Shown here in pieces: positions 37,294 to 47,286 of a stretch of DNA of 64,000 nucleotides (position 1 is its first letter; every line of letters begins with the position of its first letter). A model generated the notes under the pieces. That model was not told the origin of the DNA and did not search any database. It saw only the letters and a program-made list of their open reading frames with translations. The stretch spans positions 916,001-980,000 of the forward strand of contig NZ_JAUFQI010000001.1 in NCBI RefSeq assembly GCF_030409715.1, written 5' to 3'. The DNA is from Reinekea marina. GTDB taxonomy: Bacteria; Pseudomonadota; Gammaproteobacteria; Pseudomonadales; Natronospirillaceae. A program made the position numbers and the translations under genes.

Positions 37294-40200
37294 ATGAAAG
37301 AATTTATGAAACACCAAAGAACGTTGCGTTTTAGTTTAGTTCCTTTAGCGCTTTCAACTTTAATAGGTCAAGTTATTGCCGCTGACTTAGCGATGACAGA
37401 CGAGCCCCTTTTCTTAAAGAGTGGCGTTCAACCTAACATATTCTTCGTGGTTGATGACTCAGGTTCCATGGGGTGGAATGCATTAAATAGCCCGGGCGCA
37501 AATGAGCATTGGAGTATCACCGACGCTTGGATCGATGATAGTAATGATGAATCTGGCTGGGATGTAACGCCCACGCTAAGCGATAAAAACGAATTGTTAA
37601 GAGCTTGCCCGGGCTTTAATGTGATGTACTACAACCCGAATCAAACTTACACACCGTGGCAAGGGGTTGATAAAGATGGTGATGCCTTTGTGAATCAAAC
37701 TATAGCGGCGGCACGTTGGGAGCCTTACTATAAGACTGGAGGTACTAAAAATTTATCAGCTGCCGGGGGCGATGGTTTTCCCGCGGGTTACTTCCCGTGG
37801 CGTGATCACAACGGCGATGGTGTATTGGACAAGTTTTCAGACGCTGATAGTGCTAAAGACGATGGTACAGTCGATGAATTAGAGTGCCCAGACCTTGATG
37901 AGATTACAGATAAAATATCTAACAGCACTACGCGCGAAAATTACTTAAAGGATTGGTTTGTCGATGTTTCCGAAATGACGGCCGCTCAACAAACGAATTT
38001 CGCTAACTGGTTCAGTTACTACCGTAAGCGCGAGTTTGTCGCTAAAAAAGCTATGTCTGAGATAGTCTTTGATTCCTCAGCTCGGATGGGTTTAAGTACA
38101 TTGCACAACCACAATAGCGTAGTGACCGAAATTAAAGACGTGGATAATTTATCAACGCCGGTTAATGCGACAGCGCAGGCTAACAAAAATACCTTGCTGA
38201 GCAACGTATTTAAAATCCGTTCACAAAACGGCACCCCGTTGAGAACCCGCTTGAAACGAGCGGGTGAATATTACAAAGGAAACGGTCTATCGGGCGTTTC
38301 GAATGCGGACTCCCCAATATTGAGCCAAGATGACGGTGGTTCATGCCAACAAAACTTCACCATTATGATGACGGATGGTGTTTGGAACGGCGACAGTCCG
38401 AGTCTTAACAACAGCTATAGAAACGCCGATTCTGATAATAATTCAGATTACGATGGTTTAGCGGGTGATAAAGGTAAGTACGCAGACAAAGACTCAGGGG
38501 TGAATAACACCTTGGCCGATGTCGCTATGCATTATTATGAAACAGACCTTGACACAACATTGCCAAATAATGTTCCCACCTTTACCGGGATCGATGAAAA
38601 CAGCGCTCAACATATGGTGACCTACACGGTTGCGTTTGGATTAACAGGTGATCTAAGTGAGGATGAGGGGCCTGATTCAACCGGGTGGTTAGGTTGGCCA
38701 ACGCCGGTCAGTAATCAAGAATCGACCATAGATGATGTTTGGCATGCCGCGATAAACGGAAGAGGCTTGTTCTTGTCGGCCAGCGATCCAGATGAGCTTG
38801 TGACCTCATTGAATGCAACCATTTCAGACATTCAAGGGCGCGATGCTTCGGCGTCAGCCGTGAGTGTGAACACCGGTTCAATTTCGAGCGATACAATGGT
38901 GTTCCAGGCTGAATTTAACAGCCAAACTTGGGGCGGAAGACTATATGGGGTCGAAATTGAACTAGACGGCTCCATTGGTGACGTGCACTTAGCATCTATA
39001 GTGCCTGCACATAATGATCGGGTTATAGTTACCTATAATGACTTAACGAACGATGGCGCACCATTTCGATGGAGCAATATTTCGTTAACTCAACAAAGTG
39101 AATTAAGTAATAGTGAGCCGTTACTCAATTACTTACGCGGAGATGATGCTTTAACCAACGCGGGCACACATCGTCGTCGAGTAACATTAGAAGATGTTGA
39201 TTCTCGAGCTGTCTCGCCATTAGGTGACATAGTTAACTCGTCTCCTATTTTTGTCGGCAATCCAGAATACTTTTACCCTGACAACTTAGAAGGCGCTTCT
39301 TATAATGCTTTCAAGAAAGATCCTAATGGTGATAATCAAAATTATCGAGAAGAAACAGGTGAGCGTGTATTGCATCGCAAACCAATGATCTATGTTGGCG
39401 CAAATGACGGCATGTTACATGCATTCAATGCCGATACTCATTCAGACGATTTTGGTATGGAAGAGTTTGCTTATGTACCTGCTAGTGTTTATTCAAGGTT
39501 AGAGCGATTAGGGGATAAAAGCTATAGCCACAAATACACGGTAGATGGCAGTCCAGCCGTTGCTGATGTGTATTACGATGGCAGCTGGAAAACAATTCTA
39601 GTGTCAGGCTTAGGCGGTGGCGGTCAAGGCTTATTCGCCCTGGATATTACTAACCCAGAAACGGGTTTTGATACAGAAGCCAATGCAGCTAACAACGTCT
39701 TGTGGGAATTTACGGATGTCAATGACAGTGATTTAGGTTACACCTTTGCACAACCCGTGATTGGTAAATCAAACATAAATGGTCGGTGGGTAGCATTCGT
39801 CGGCAACGGCTACAACAATACTGAGTCCGATGGCTTTGTAGGGTCAGGTACCGCAAAACTATTTGTAATTGATGTTGAGACGGGGCTGAAACTTGCTGAA
39901 ATCGACACCTTTGAAAATGATCTTTCTACACCGAATGGCCTGTCTACGGTAAATACCCTAGACGTCGATGGTGATTACATTGTCGACTATGTTTACGGTG
40001 GCGATATAGAAGGAAATCTATGGAAATTTGACGTATCGGATGGAAACCCAGCCAACTGGTCTGTTTCAACAGATGTTCTTGGAAACATCAAGCCACTGTT
40101 TACGACCTGTACAATTGAGTCGACAAACTGTCCTACTGACAAACGTCAACCTATTACCGTTAAACCACAAATAGCATTGAACCGTGGGGCAACAGGCTAT

Positions 40201-40971
40201 GTTGTATTTTTTGGAACTGGTACCTATTTCCTAAGAGATGATAATACCAACAAGGGTACTCAAAGTTTCTATGGCATTTGGGATCGTATGCAAGAACATG
40301 TTCAAGCAGATTTCAACCGCTTCCATTTACTAGAGCAAAAAATAGTAGCTGAAGTTCAACCGACTGGCTCGGAAAACTCATTCAGAGCCACCACTTCTTA
40401 TGATACGGTTTGGTTTAATGGTTCAGGTTTACCAACCGACGGAAGCGATCCGGACAGTTTAGTTGATACCCATTTAGGTTGGTATATGGATTTTGTGAAC
40501 ACACAAAATAATAATACGGATGGGCTAGGTGAGAGGTTAGTCAGTGACCCTCAATTAAGAGATAACAATATAATTTTCACTACCTCTATTCCTGATCAAG
40601 ATCCATGTTCCTTTGGTGGCCGAGGTTGGTATATGGAAATTGATGCGCTCAGTGGTTCAAAACCTTTACAAGCCGCAATTGAGGTTAATGATGACGGCGT
40701 TGTTGATGACCAAGATGTGATAACTTACAGCTATGTGGATGAAAACGGAGATACAGTAGAAGTGACTGAGTATGTTAGTGGATCTAGCTCTGACAACTTA
40801 ATCACACGGCCCGTGTGTATTACGCTCGATGATAGTACTGAAGTTTGTATTTCTAATACCTCAGGTACGTCCGACGCCAATGCAGTCGATGAATGTGACG
40901 CCGTAGGTATGTCCTGTCAAATTCGAGACCCTAAATCAACATTAGGGCGATGGACATGGCAAGAACTGTAA
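37294..40971 (+). CDS. pilY1: Type IV pilus tip adhesin/mechanosensor PilY1
   Basis: Large 1225-residue secreted or pilus-tip protein. A signal peptide ends near A-A at residue 30. A von Willebrand A-like domain follows, with metal site D55-S-G-S-M59, and a C-terminal beta-propeller of the PilY1 type (about 640-1050) contains the calcium loop D890-x-D892-x-D894-x-x-x-D898 and G-G-D-I-E-G-N-L-W-K-F. In Pseudomonas PilY1 controls pilus extension and retraction, adhesion and surface sensing. It is co-transcribed with pilX, and its stop is 26 bases from the next start. Confidence 0.92.
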   Translation: MKEFMKHQRTLRFSLVPLALSTLIGQVIAADLAMTDEPLFLKSGVQPNIFFVVDDSGSMGWNALNSPGANEHWSITDAWIDDSNDESGWDVTPTLSDKNELLRACPGFNVMYYNPNQTYTPWQGVDKDGDAFVNQTIAAARWEPYYKTGGTKNLSAAGGDGFPAGYFPWRDHNGDGVLDKFSDADSAKDDGTVDELECPDLDEITDKISNSTTRENYLKDWFVDVSEMTAAQQTNFANWFSYYRKREFVAKKAMSEIVFDSSARMGLSTLHNHNSVVTEIKDVDNLSTPVNATAQANKNTLLSNVFKIRSQNGTPLRTRLKRAGEYYKGNGLSGVSNADSPILSQDDGGSCQQNFTIMMTDGVWNGDSPSLNNSYRNADSDNNSDYDGLAGDKGKYADKDSGVNNTLADVAMHYYETDLDTTLPNNVPTFTGIDENSAQHMVTYTVAFGLTGDLSEDEGPDSTGWLGWPTPVSNQESTIDDVWHAAINGRGLFLSASDPDELVTSLNATISDIQGRDASASAVSVNTGSISSDTMVFQAEFNSQTWGGRLYGVEIELDGSIGDVHLASIVPAHNDRVIVTYNDLTNDGAPFRWSNISLTQQSELSNSEPLLNYLRGDDALTNAGTHRRRVTLEDVDSRAVSPLGDIVNSSPIFVGNPEYFYPDNLEGASYNAFKKDPNGDNQNYREETGERVLHRKPMIYVGANDGMLHAFNADTHSDDFGMEEFAYVPASVYSRLERLGDKSYSHKYTVDGSPAVADVYYDGSWKTILVSGLGGGGQGLFALDITNPETGFDTEANAANNVLWEFTDVNDSDLGYTFAQPVIGKSNINGRWVAFVGNGYNNTESDGFVGSGTAKLFVIDVETGLKLAEIDTFENDLSTPNGLSTVNTLDVDGDYIVDYVYGGDIEGNLWKFDVSDGNPANWSVSTDVLGNIKPLFTTCTIESTNCPTDKRQPITVKPQIALNRGATGYVVFFGTGTYFLRDDNTNKGTQSFYGIWDRMQEHVQADFNRFHLLEQKIVAEVQPTGSENSFRATTSYDTVWFNGSGLPTDGSDPDSLVDTHLGWYMDFVNTQNNNTDGLGERLVSDPQLRDNNIIFTTSIPDQDPCSFGGRGWYMEIDALSGSKPLQAAIEVNDDGVVDDQDVITYSYVDENGDTVEVTEYVSGSSSDNLITRPVCITLDDSTEVCISNTSGTSDANAVDECDAVGMSCQIRDPKSTLGRWTWQEL

Positions 40972-40997
40972 TTTTTCCTAACGATTGGAGAGTAAGT

Positions 40998-41306
40998 ATG
41001 AATATTATAAAGAAACAATCGCTGTGCCTAATGGCGTTAATTTTAATGCTGAGTACCTTCGTTAGAGCAGATTTAACAGAGGCAACTGTTTTCATTGATC
41101 AACTAGACTTGAATAATAATATGGTGCTGGTATCGGATGTAAAAATGTCTGTTTCTAAATTCACGGTCGTTCAGTACGCCGGCGATAGCGAAACGGTACG
41201 CCGGCCGCTTTCAATTCTGAAGGAAGGGCAGCAAGTCCGCATTTCGTTTGAGTATGCACATAACCGTCTCAACACGATTGAGAAAATTGTTATTCTGTCA
41301 AAATAA
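40998..41306 (+). CDS. pilY2: Small exported protein, PilY2-like
   Basis: A 102-residue protein with a signal peptide (hydrophobic core C-L-M-A-L-I-L-M-L, cut after V-R-A) and a short all-beta body: A-T-V-F-I-D-Q-L-D, then G-Q-Q-V-R-I-S-F and I-E-K-I-V-I-L. The ATG at 40998 is preferred to the upstream frame because GGAG lies 7 bases before and the signal peptide begins there. Position between pilY1 and pilE and its size match PilY2 of Pseudomonas, a poorly understood pilus factor. Assignment is by position and shape. Confidence 0.6.
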   Translation: MNIIKKQSLCLMALILMLSTFVRADLTEATVFIDQLDLNNNMVLVSDVKMSVSKFTVVQYAGDSETVRRPLSILKEGQQVRISFEYAHNRLNTIEKIVILSK

Positions 41307-41317
41307 CTGAGACTATA

Positions 41318-41348
41318 AAGCTCACGCAAGGCGTGAGCTTCTTTTTAT
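41318..41348 (+). terminator. Rho-independent terminator or attenuator before pilE
   Basis: AAGCTCACGC (41318-41327) pairs perfectly with GCGTGAGCTT (41331-41340) around a 3-base loop and is followed by CTTTTTAT. Placed between pilY2-like and pilE, it may reduce pilE transcription from the operon. Confidence 0.85.
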
Positions 41349-41358
41349 AGGTAATTAT

Positions 41359-41847
41359 ATGAAATTAAAAACAGAAAATGGCTTCACGCTAATGGAATTG
41401 GTGATTGTAGTGGCCATCATTGGAATTTTAGCCGCATTCTCGTTTCCGCAATATGAACGCTATGTTGATAGAGCCGCACGGTCTGATGCACGCGCTGCCG
41501 TAATTGGTTTAGCCGGTGCAATGGAGCGACGTTTTACCGAAAATAATTCCTATTGTGACAATGCGGATATCGTCGCAAATGGAGGCGCAGTGGTTAATGA
41601 CTGTAATCTAATTACACCAGACAATAATGTTCCCGATACGGGCCCACCAAGTATTTATGAAGCTGATGTTCCAGTAAACAACCCAAACTACACGCTTAGA
41701 ATTGAAGCGGTAAGCCGAAGCAACTTCACTGTTAGGGCTACCAGAGTGGGCCGAATGTTAAATGATGAGTGTGGGGATTACACCTATACCAATACGGGAG
41801 TTAGAGGTTTGGTAAATAACACCGCCGCATTAGACGAATGCTGGTAG
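41359..41847 (+). CDS. pilE: Minor pilin PilE
   Basis: Pilin of 162 residues with prepilin site E-N-G8 then F9-T-L-M-E13, a hydrophobic helix ([11 protein letters not shown]) and a globular domain with C-terminal cysteines (E-C-G, E-C-W). The Y-E-R-Y-V segment after the helix is typical of PilE-type minor pilins. It follows the terminator hairpin and may have its own expression level. Confidence 0.88.
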   Translation: MKLKTENGFTLMELVIVVAIIGILAAFSFPQYERYVDRAARSDARAAVIGLAGAMERRFTENNSYCDNADIVANGGAVVNDCNLITPDNNVPDTGPPSIYEADVPVNNPNYTLRIEAVSRSNFTVRATRVGRMLNDECGDYTYTNTGVRGLVNNTAALDECW

Positions 41848-41874
41848 CTTATTTAATTCGCTAAGCGTAAAACA

Positions 41875-42435
41875 CTAACACTCAAAGGCTTGCCAGCGTC
41901 CATTGCGCTTATGGACCAGCAAGCCTTGTTTATTTTCCTTATATTGAAATCTCACTCTCCCCGTAATATTCACCTTTAAATGAAAAGCCCCATTTTCGAT
42001 ATTGCCTCTCGGGCATACTGTGAAGCCGCGAGCGTGACCCATTCGTAAATCATAACTAGCATAGTGAAACTTAAAATAAGGCTGGTTCTTCGGGTAAATA
42101 CTAAAGGTATTATCTGAGGTGTTTTCTAATACTCTCAACAGCTCTTCATCGGGGTCTAGTTTTTTGTTCTCGTTCGTGTCGATAAAAAGTGTCCAAGGAA
42201 GTGTTAAGTCTTTGGAGCATTCATTGTTGATTAACGGGCAAGCTGTAACGATTTGCTGAGTCAGAACGGCTTGGGAGCGGCCATAGTTAAGGAAAGTTAC
42301 CCAATCGTTTTTTAAACGATCCGATTGAGCAATAGCGATTAAGCCGGCAAAACTCGAAGCAGCCATGGCCGCGACAAGCGCAATTAAAATGACAGTCGAG
42401 AGCAGCTCGACCATAGTAAAGCCTTGTTGTTTCAT
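41875..42435 (-). CDS. fimT: Pseudopilin FimT (GspH/FimT family)
   Basis: A 186-residue pseudopilin with prepilin site Q-Q-G5 then F6-T-M-V-E10. The start at 42435 is chosen because AAGGA lies about 8 bases before and the leader is then short as usual; a longer frame to 42465 exists. The GspH-like body has N-N-E-C-S, D-T-N-E-N and a C-terminal R-W-Q-A-F-E-C. In Pseudomonas fimT lies next to pilR, as here, separately from fimU. FimT has been linked to DNA uptake in naturally competent relatives. Confidence 0.82.
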   Translation of the reverse strand: MKQQGFTMVELLSTVILIALVAAMAASSFAGLIAIAQSDRLKNDWVTFLNYGRSQAVLTQQIVTACPLINNECSKDLTLPWTLFIDTNENKKLDPDEELLRVLENTSDNTFSIYPKNQPYFKFHYASYDLRMGHARGFTVCPRGNIENGAFHLKVNITGRVRFQYKENKQGLLVHKRNGRWQAFEC

Positions 42436-42537
42436 AATGCATCCTTGCATAATGTGAGACAACAATAGGGTAGAGAACTAAGCGTTAAATGGGTATAAAA
42501 ATAATCATCGTTTAGTTATACGCTACCCTTGGTAGCA

Positions 42538-43905
42538 TTAATCGATACCTAACTTCTTTAAACGATAGCGAAGCGCTCTAAAAGTGATGCCCAATTTTTT
42601 TGCCGCCGCCGTACGATTCCAGCGAGTTGCATCTAAGGCTTGTTCAACAACTGTACGCTCAATGTCCATTAGGTAGTCCTCCAATGACACACCTTCGGGT
42701 CGTTCCGCCAGTACCGTAGAGTTTGGCTGACTCATCAAGTTATTTTGGTTGCTGTTTAAGTTTAAATCGTCTTCGGTGATAACATCGTTTTCACACATGG
42801 CAAAGGCGCGTTCAAGAATATTTTCCAATTCACGGACGTTGCCAGGAAAGCCATAATATTGAAGCGACTTTTTTGCTGCACTGTCGAGCGTCGCAACCGG
42901 TAGTTCATAATTTTTAGCAATGCGTTCCAGCATATTTTGCGTTAAAAGTGGAATGTCTTCATAACGCTCTCTCAATGGCGGAATGTTTAAAGAAATGACA
43001 TTGATTCGATAAAAAAGGTCTTGCCTGAAATCGCCCGATTCTACCATCTGGTCTAAATTTTTATGGCTGGCACTTAGTATTCGAACATCGACTTCTACTT
43101 CGCTTTGAGCACCAATGGGTCGAACTTTCTTTTCTTGAATAGCACGCAATAGTTTTACTTGCATGGTCAATGGCAAATCGGCCACCTCATCCAAAAATAA
43201 GGTTCCGCCATCAGCGGCTTGGAAAAATCCTTGCTTGTCTTCGGTGGCGCCAGTAAACGCGCCTTTTTTATGACCAAAAAACTCACTTTCCATTAACTCA
43301 GAAGGAATAGCACCGCAGTTGACAGGAATGAATGCACCATCGGCTCTAGGACCTAACTGATGTATTTGCCTTGCCGCGAGTTCTTTACCCGTACCGGACT
43401 CACCTGAAATAAACACGGGAGCTTGGCTAACGGCGAGCTTCTTAATTTTAGCGGAGAGCTTTTTCATCGGCTCAGAATTGCCTAGGTTGACCGCTTGGTT
43501 GGCATCGACTTCGTGTTTTTTGGTCTCAGCCTGTTGCTTAACTTTTAATGCCTGGTTTATAAGTTGTCGTAGCTTATGTATATCTATGGGTTTAGAGACA
43601 AAATCAAAAGCGCCAGACTTCATTGATTCAATCGCTAAGTCCATGCTGCCATGCGCTGTAATAACGGCAATGGGGGTTGTGGGTTTTGATTCGGCTACAT
43701 AGCGAACAATGTCCAGTCCGTTGCCATCGGGTAGACGCATGTCAGTTAAAATAAGATCAACGTCCTGTTCATTGATAGCCTTGTAAGCGGTATGCACGTC
43801 GACTGCACTGAAACTTTCAATGCCCATGCGCATTAAAGTTATCTCTAAAAGTTCACGAATGTCGGGTTCATCATCAATAACGAGAACTCGTTGCGGCAGT
43901 GACAT
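42538..43905 (-). CDS. pilR: Response regulator PilR, sigma54 activator
   Basis: NtrC-family activator of pilin transcription, 455 residues. Receiver domain with phosphoacceptor D55; AAA+ domain with G-E-S-G-T-G-K-E (about 164), the sigma54 loop G-A-F-T-G-A and Walker B L-F-L-D-E; C-terminal helix-turn-helix R-T-A-A-A-K-K-L-G. The partner kinase pilS lies 9 bases upstream. Its main target, the major pilin gene, is not in this window. Confidence 0.95.
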   Translation of the reverse strand: MSLPQRVLVIDDEPDIRELLEITLMRMGIESFSAVDVHTAYKAINEQDVDLILTDMRLPDGNGLDIVRYVAESKPTTPIAVITAHGSMDLAIESMKSGAFDFVSKPIDIHKLRQLINQALKVKQQAETKKHEVDANQAVNLGNSEPMKKLSAKIKKLAVSQAPVFISGESGTGKELAARQIHQLGPRADGAFIPVNCGAIPSELMESEFFGHKKGAFTGATEDKQGFFQAADGGTLFLDEVADLPLTMQVKLLRAIQEKKVRPIGAQSEVEVDVRILSASHKNLDQMVESGDFRQDLFYRINVISLNIPPLRERYEDIPLLTQNMLERIAKNYELPVATLDSAAKKSLQYYGFPGNVRELENILERAFAMCENDVITEDDLNLNSNQNNLMSQPNSTVLAERPEGVSLEDYLMDIERTVVEQALDATRWNRTAAAKKLGITFRALRYRLKKLGID

Positions 43906-43914
43906 AGTAAATTC

Positions 43915-45498
43915 CTAACTTATATTATGTTTTTGACTAATAGTATGAGAGAAGATTATTCGAAAGCAACCACCATCGGGAACGTTGTAGTAAGTTAACG
44001 TCAGGCGGTTTGCTTCGCACAGCTCTTTGGCAATATACAACCCTAAACCGGTTCCGCTGTTTTCGGTGGTATAAAACGGTTCAAACAATAGTTTTATTTG
44101 CTCTTCAGGAACACCAGGACCGCGATCAATGATATCTAAGTACAGTTGCTCGGTATCGGGTAAATGGCCTGAGACCAGTTGAATGCGACGCTGCCCTGTA
44201 TTTTGTTCACTGTAGCGTAGGCCATTATCGACGATGTTGTGCAGTACTTGTTTGATCTGGTTCACATCCAGCGAGACTTTGATACTGGCATCCAACTGTA
44301 AATCGATCTGATCCGCCTCTTGCGTGACGCTGCGTTCATTGATGCATTCTTCGATCAGCGACGTTAAGCCAATGGATTCAATTTTTTTGGGGCGTTTACG
44401 AGATAAATCTAAGATAGTTTCAATAATTTTATTCACCCGCTCTGTATGGGTGTGGATAATATCGAGCAATCTTTTATCGGCTGGGTCAATATCGGCCATT
44501 TCATCGAGTAACTGTGCGGCGTGACTAATAGCCCCCAAAGGGTTGCGTATTTCATGAGCGATAGATGCCGTAAGACGGCCTAATGAGGCTAATTTAAGCT
44601 GCTGGGCTTGCTGCTGCACACGACCAATGTCTTCAACGAATAAAATTAAATCCGAATCATCTGTTGGTTGCAGTTTGGCAAAGTTTAGCTGCACTAGCGG
44701 GTGGTCGCTGTCCATTTGATAGCCTTCAACCAGTTTGGTCGGATTTTTTTTCCATTCGATCAAACGTTCATGTAAGGGCTTGGGCAACCAAAAGGGTCTT
44801 TTTTCAGTGATGCCTAACAGGTCTCGAGCCGAGTCATTGACGAGCCGGATAGCACCATCGGCTGTGATCACGATAATTCCAGTACGCATGCGCTGTACAA
44901 TCAGTTCATTGAGATGCCGTAAATCTAAAATAGTATCGGCTTGTGCGCGTGCTAACTGTTCTGTGGATTGCATTCGTTGCGTAACGTATTGCAAAAATAA
45001 CGCTTCCGCAAAATAGCCTACACCGAGCAGCGCTGCTTGCAACAGCTCTTGCTGAGCTGAATCTTTAAAGGGCAGAAACTCAGTGTAGATAAGGCTAGAA
45101 GTAGCGACAGCAGCGATCAATAGGCTTTGTTTCAAAGGCAATAAAATGCCTCCTAAGCCAACCGATATAAGCAACAGGTTACCAAAGCCACTGTCTACGC
45201 CGCCGCCATAGCGAGTGATCAACATAACCAATAATATGTCGGTGATGAGTAAAACAATAATGGGTGTTTTACTAATTTGTTCGTTAATGGTGATCAGCAT
45301 CCCGAGCACGGCCAGTACCAGGTAGGCCAGTGTCGCCAATTGCAGAGATTCCACACTAGCGCCTGGTAAAACTTCACTGATGGTTTTAGGGATAAATGCA
45401 GCGACGGTTAAAGCCGTGGCTAAAATTAACCGATAAATACCAAACGCAAACAGTAATTGTTGAGCTCGATGATAGGAATGCGTCGGTTGTTTAGACAT
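43915..45498 (-). CDS. pilS: Sensor histidine kinase PilS
   Basis: Membrane kinase of 527 residues: about six hydrophobic segments (15-165), a PAS domain (about 205-300), phosphoacceptor H315 in S-I-A-H-E-I-R-N-P, and an ATPase domain with N-x-x-x-N-x-L-R-Y-S (N box), D-R-G-P-G-V and G-T-G-L-G-L. It phosphorylates PilR; in Pseudomonas it senses pilin levels in the membrane. It is transcribed before pilR with a 9-base gap and divergently from nadE. Confidence 0.95.
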   Translation of the reverse strand: MSKQPTHSYHRAQQLLFAFGIYRLILATALTVAAFIPKTISEVLPGASVESLQLATLAYLVLAVLGMLITINEQISKTPIIVLLITDILLVMLITRYGGGVDSGFGNLLLISVGLGGILLPLKQSLLIAAVATSSLIYTEFLPFKDSAQQELLQAALLGVGYFAEALFLQYVTQRMQSTEQLARAQADTILDLRHLNELIVQRMRTGIIVITADGAIRLVNDSARDLLGITEKRPFWLPKPLHERLIEWKKNPTKLVEGYQMDSDHPLVQLNFAKLQPTDDSDLILFVEDIGRVQQQAQQLKLASLGRLTASIAHEIRNPLGAISHAAQLLDEMADIDPADKRLLDIIHTHTERVNKIIETILDLSRKRPKKIESIGLTSLIEECINERSVTQEADQIDLQLDASIKVSLDVNQIKQVLHNIVDNGLRYSEQNTGQRRIQLVSGHLPDTEQLYLDIIDRGPGVPEEQIKLLFEPFYTTENSGTGLGLYIAKELCEANRLTLTYYNVPDGGCFRIIFSHTISQKHNIS

Positions 45499-45635
45499 GC
45501 TGGCCTCAATCTATAAGTCGTTTGATCAGTATAAAGCGAATTGAGGTGAATGGTCATCCATAAGAGTAGATCAAAACCTTGTTTCGGCACTCTCTAGGCC
45601 TCACAATAGCGTTATTAAACAGTTTAAGGTTGAAT

Positions 45636-47258
45636 ATGAGTATTCGAATCGCGTTAGCGCAGTATCGATTCCCAGTGGGCGATATCGAAGGCAATGGTAC
45701 AAAAATTATTGAGATTGCGGCTAAGGCTCAAAAGCAAGGCGCAGACATGGTGGTTTTCCCTGAGTTAACCATCACGGGTTACCCACCAGAAGATTTGCTG
45801 TTGCGACCAAGTTTGAAGGCACGAGTCAGCGATGCGTTGGAACAAATCAAGCAAGCTAAATTACCGATCGCAATTGTCATTGGTTATCCCGAAGCACAGG
45901 AGGGTAAGCTGTACAATAAATCTATGGTGATTTATCAAGGCGACATAATTGCCGACTATGCGAAGCAGCATTTACCCAACTACCAAGTATTCGATGAAAA
46001 GCGTTATTTCCAAAAAGGTACGCAAACCTGCACCTTTGAATTCAAAGGCATTCCTTTTGCGCTCACTATTTGTGAAGACATCTGGTATGAAGGACCCGCT
46101 CGTCGTGCCTATGAGGCGGGTGCACAAATCAACATCAATATAAATGGCAGTCCTTACAATATTGATCGAACGGCTCAGCGCCACGCTCAAGTCGCAAAGG
46201 TAGTATCGCAATGGCCTATGGCGACAGTTTATGTCAATCATATGACTGGGCAAGATGAGTTGGTATTTGACGGCGGATCTTTCATCGTAGACAGCAATGC
46301 TAAAATCCGGTTTACGTTGCCGAGTTTTAAAGAAGCCTTTGAAATCGCCGAGCTCGAACAAACCGAGTCTGGCTGGTGCGTTAAAAATGAACAGCTGTGC
46401 CCTAAGTTAAGCATTGAAGAAGAGCTATACAATGCTCTCGTGACTGGCCTAGCCGATTATGTGAACCGAAACGGTTTCCCTGGCGTAGTATTGGGTATGT
46501 CTGGCGGCATCGATTCGGCGTTAAGTGCCGCTATTGCCGTAGATGCATTGGGCGCAGATCGAGTAATGGGCGTCATGATGCCGTATCAGTACACGGCAAA
46601 AATGAGCTTAGAAGATGCAGAAGGGCAGGCAAAGTTACTGGGTATTCGATACGAAGTACTGCCAATAGCAGAAGCTTTTGAAGCCGCTCAAAGTACTTTA
46701 GCGCCAGTCTTTGGCGATCGCCCTGTGGATGTAACTGAACAAAATATGCAATCGAGAATGCGCGGTTTGTTTTTGATGTCTTTATCAAATAAGCTCGGTT
46801 ACATGGTCTTAACAACCGGCAATAAAAGCGAAATGGCCGTGGGCTACGCCACATTATATGGAGACATGTGTGGTGGCTACAATGCTTTAAAAGACGTGCC
46901 TAAAACGTGGGTCTATAAACTAGCGCAGTGGCGCAACAGTCAAGGGTTAGCCGTGCCAGAGCGCGTGATCACGCGGCCGCCATCTGCCGAACTTGCCCCA
47001 GATCAGCTCGATGAAGACAGCTTACCGCCATACGATATTTTAGACGATATAATCGAGCGTTATGTCGAACGTGATGAGAGTCTAGATGCCATCGTTGAGG
47101 CCGGTTTTGATCGAGACGTTGCATACCGCATAATTCGATTAATTGATATTAATGAATATAAACGCAGACAAGCACCTGAAGGTGTTCGAGTGACTCAGCG
47201 TGGCTTTGGGCGAGATAGACGTTACCCCATCACTCATGGTTGGAAGCCAGGCCGATAG
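45636..47258 (+). CDS. nadE: Glutamine-dependent NAD+ synthetase
   Basis: Converts nicotinic acid adenine dinucleotide to NAD+. The N-terminal nitrilase-type amidohydrolase supplies ammonia with triad E43, K110 and C146; the C-terminal synthetase has S289-G-G-I-D-S294. ATG at 45636 is used because AAGG precedes it and M-S-I-R-I-A-L-A-Q is the family N-terminus; the frame is open further up to 45579. 540 residues is the normal length. In Pseudomonas nadE is elsewhere, so it is an insertion between pilS and bamD here. Confidence 0.96.
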   Translation: MSIRIALAQYRFPVGDIEGNGTKIIEIAAKAQKQGADMVVFPELTITGYPPEDLLLRPSLKARVSDALEQIKQAKLPIAIVIGYPEAQEGKLYNKSMVIYQGDIIADYAKQHLPNYQVFDEKRYFQKGTQTCTFEFKGIPFALTICEDIWYEGPARRAYEAGAQINININGSPYNIDRTAQRHAQVAKVVSQWPMATVYVNHMTGQDELVFDGGSFIVDSNAKIRFTLPSFKEAFEIAELEQTESGWCVKNEQLCPKLSIEEELYNALVTGLADYVNRNGFPGVVLGMSGGIDSALSAAIAVDALGADRVMGVMMPYQYTAKMSLEDAEGQAKLLGIRYEVLPIAEAFEAAQSTLAPVFGDRPVDVTEQNMQSRMRGLFLMSLSNKLGYMVLTTGNKSEMAVGYATLYGDMCGGYNALKDVPKTWVYKLAQWRNSQGLAVPERVITRPPSAELAPDQLDEDSLPPYDILDDIIERYVERDESLDAIVEAGFDRDVAYRIIRLIDINEYKRRQAPEGVRVTQRGFGRDRRYPITHGWKPGR

Positions 47259-47286
47259 GCTTAACTATAAATCGAGGAGATCGTTG

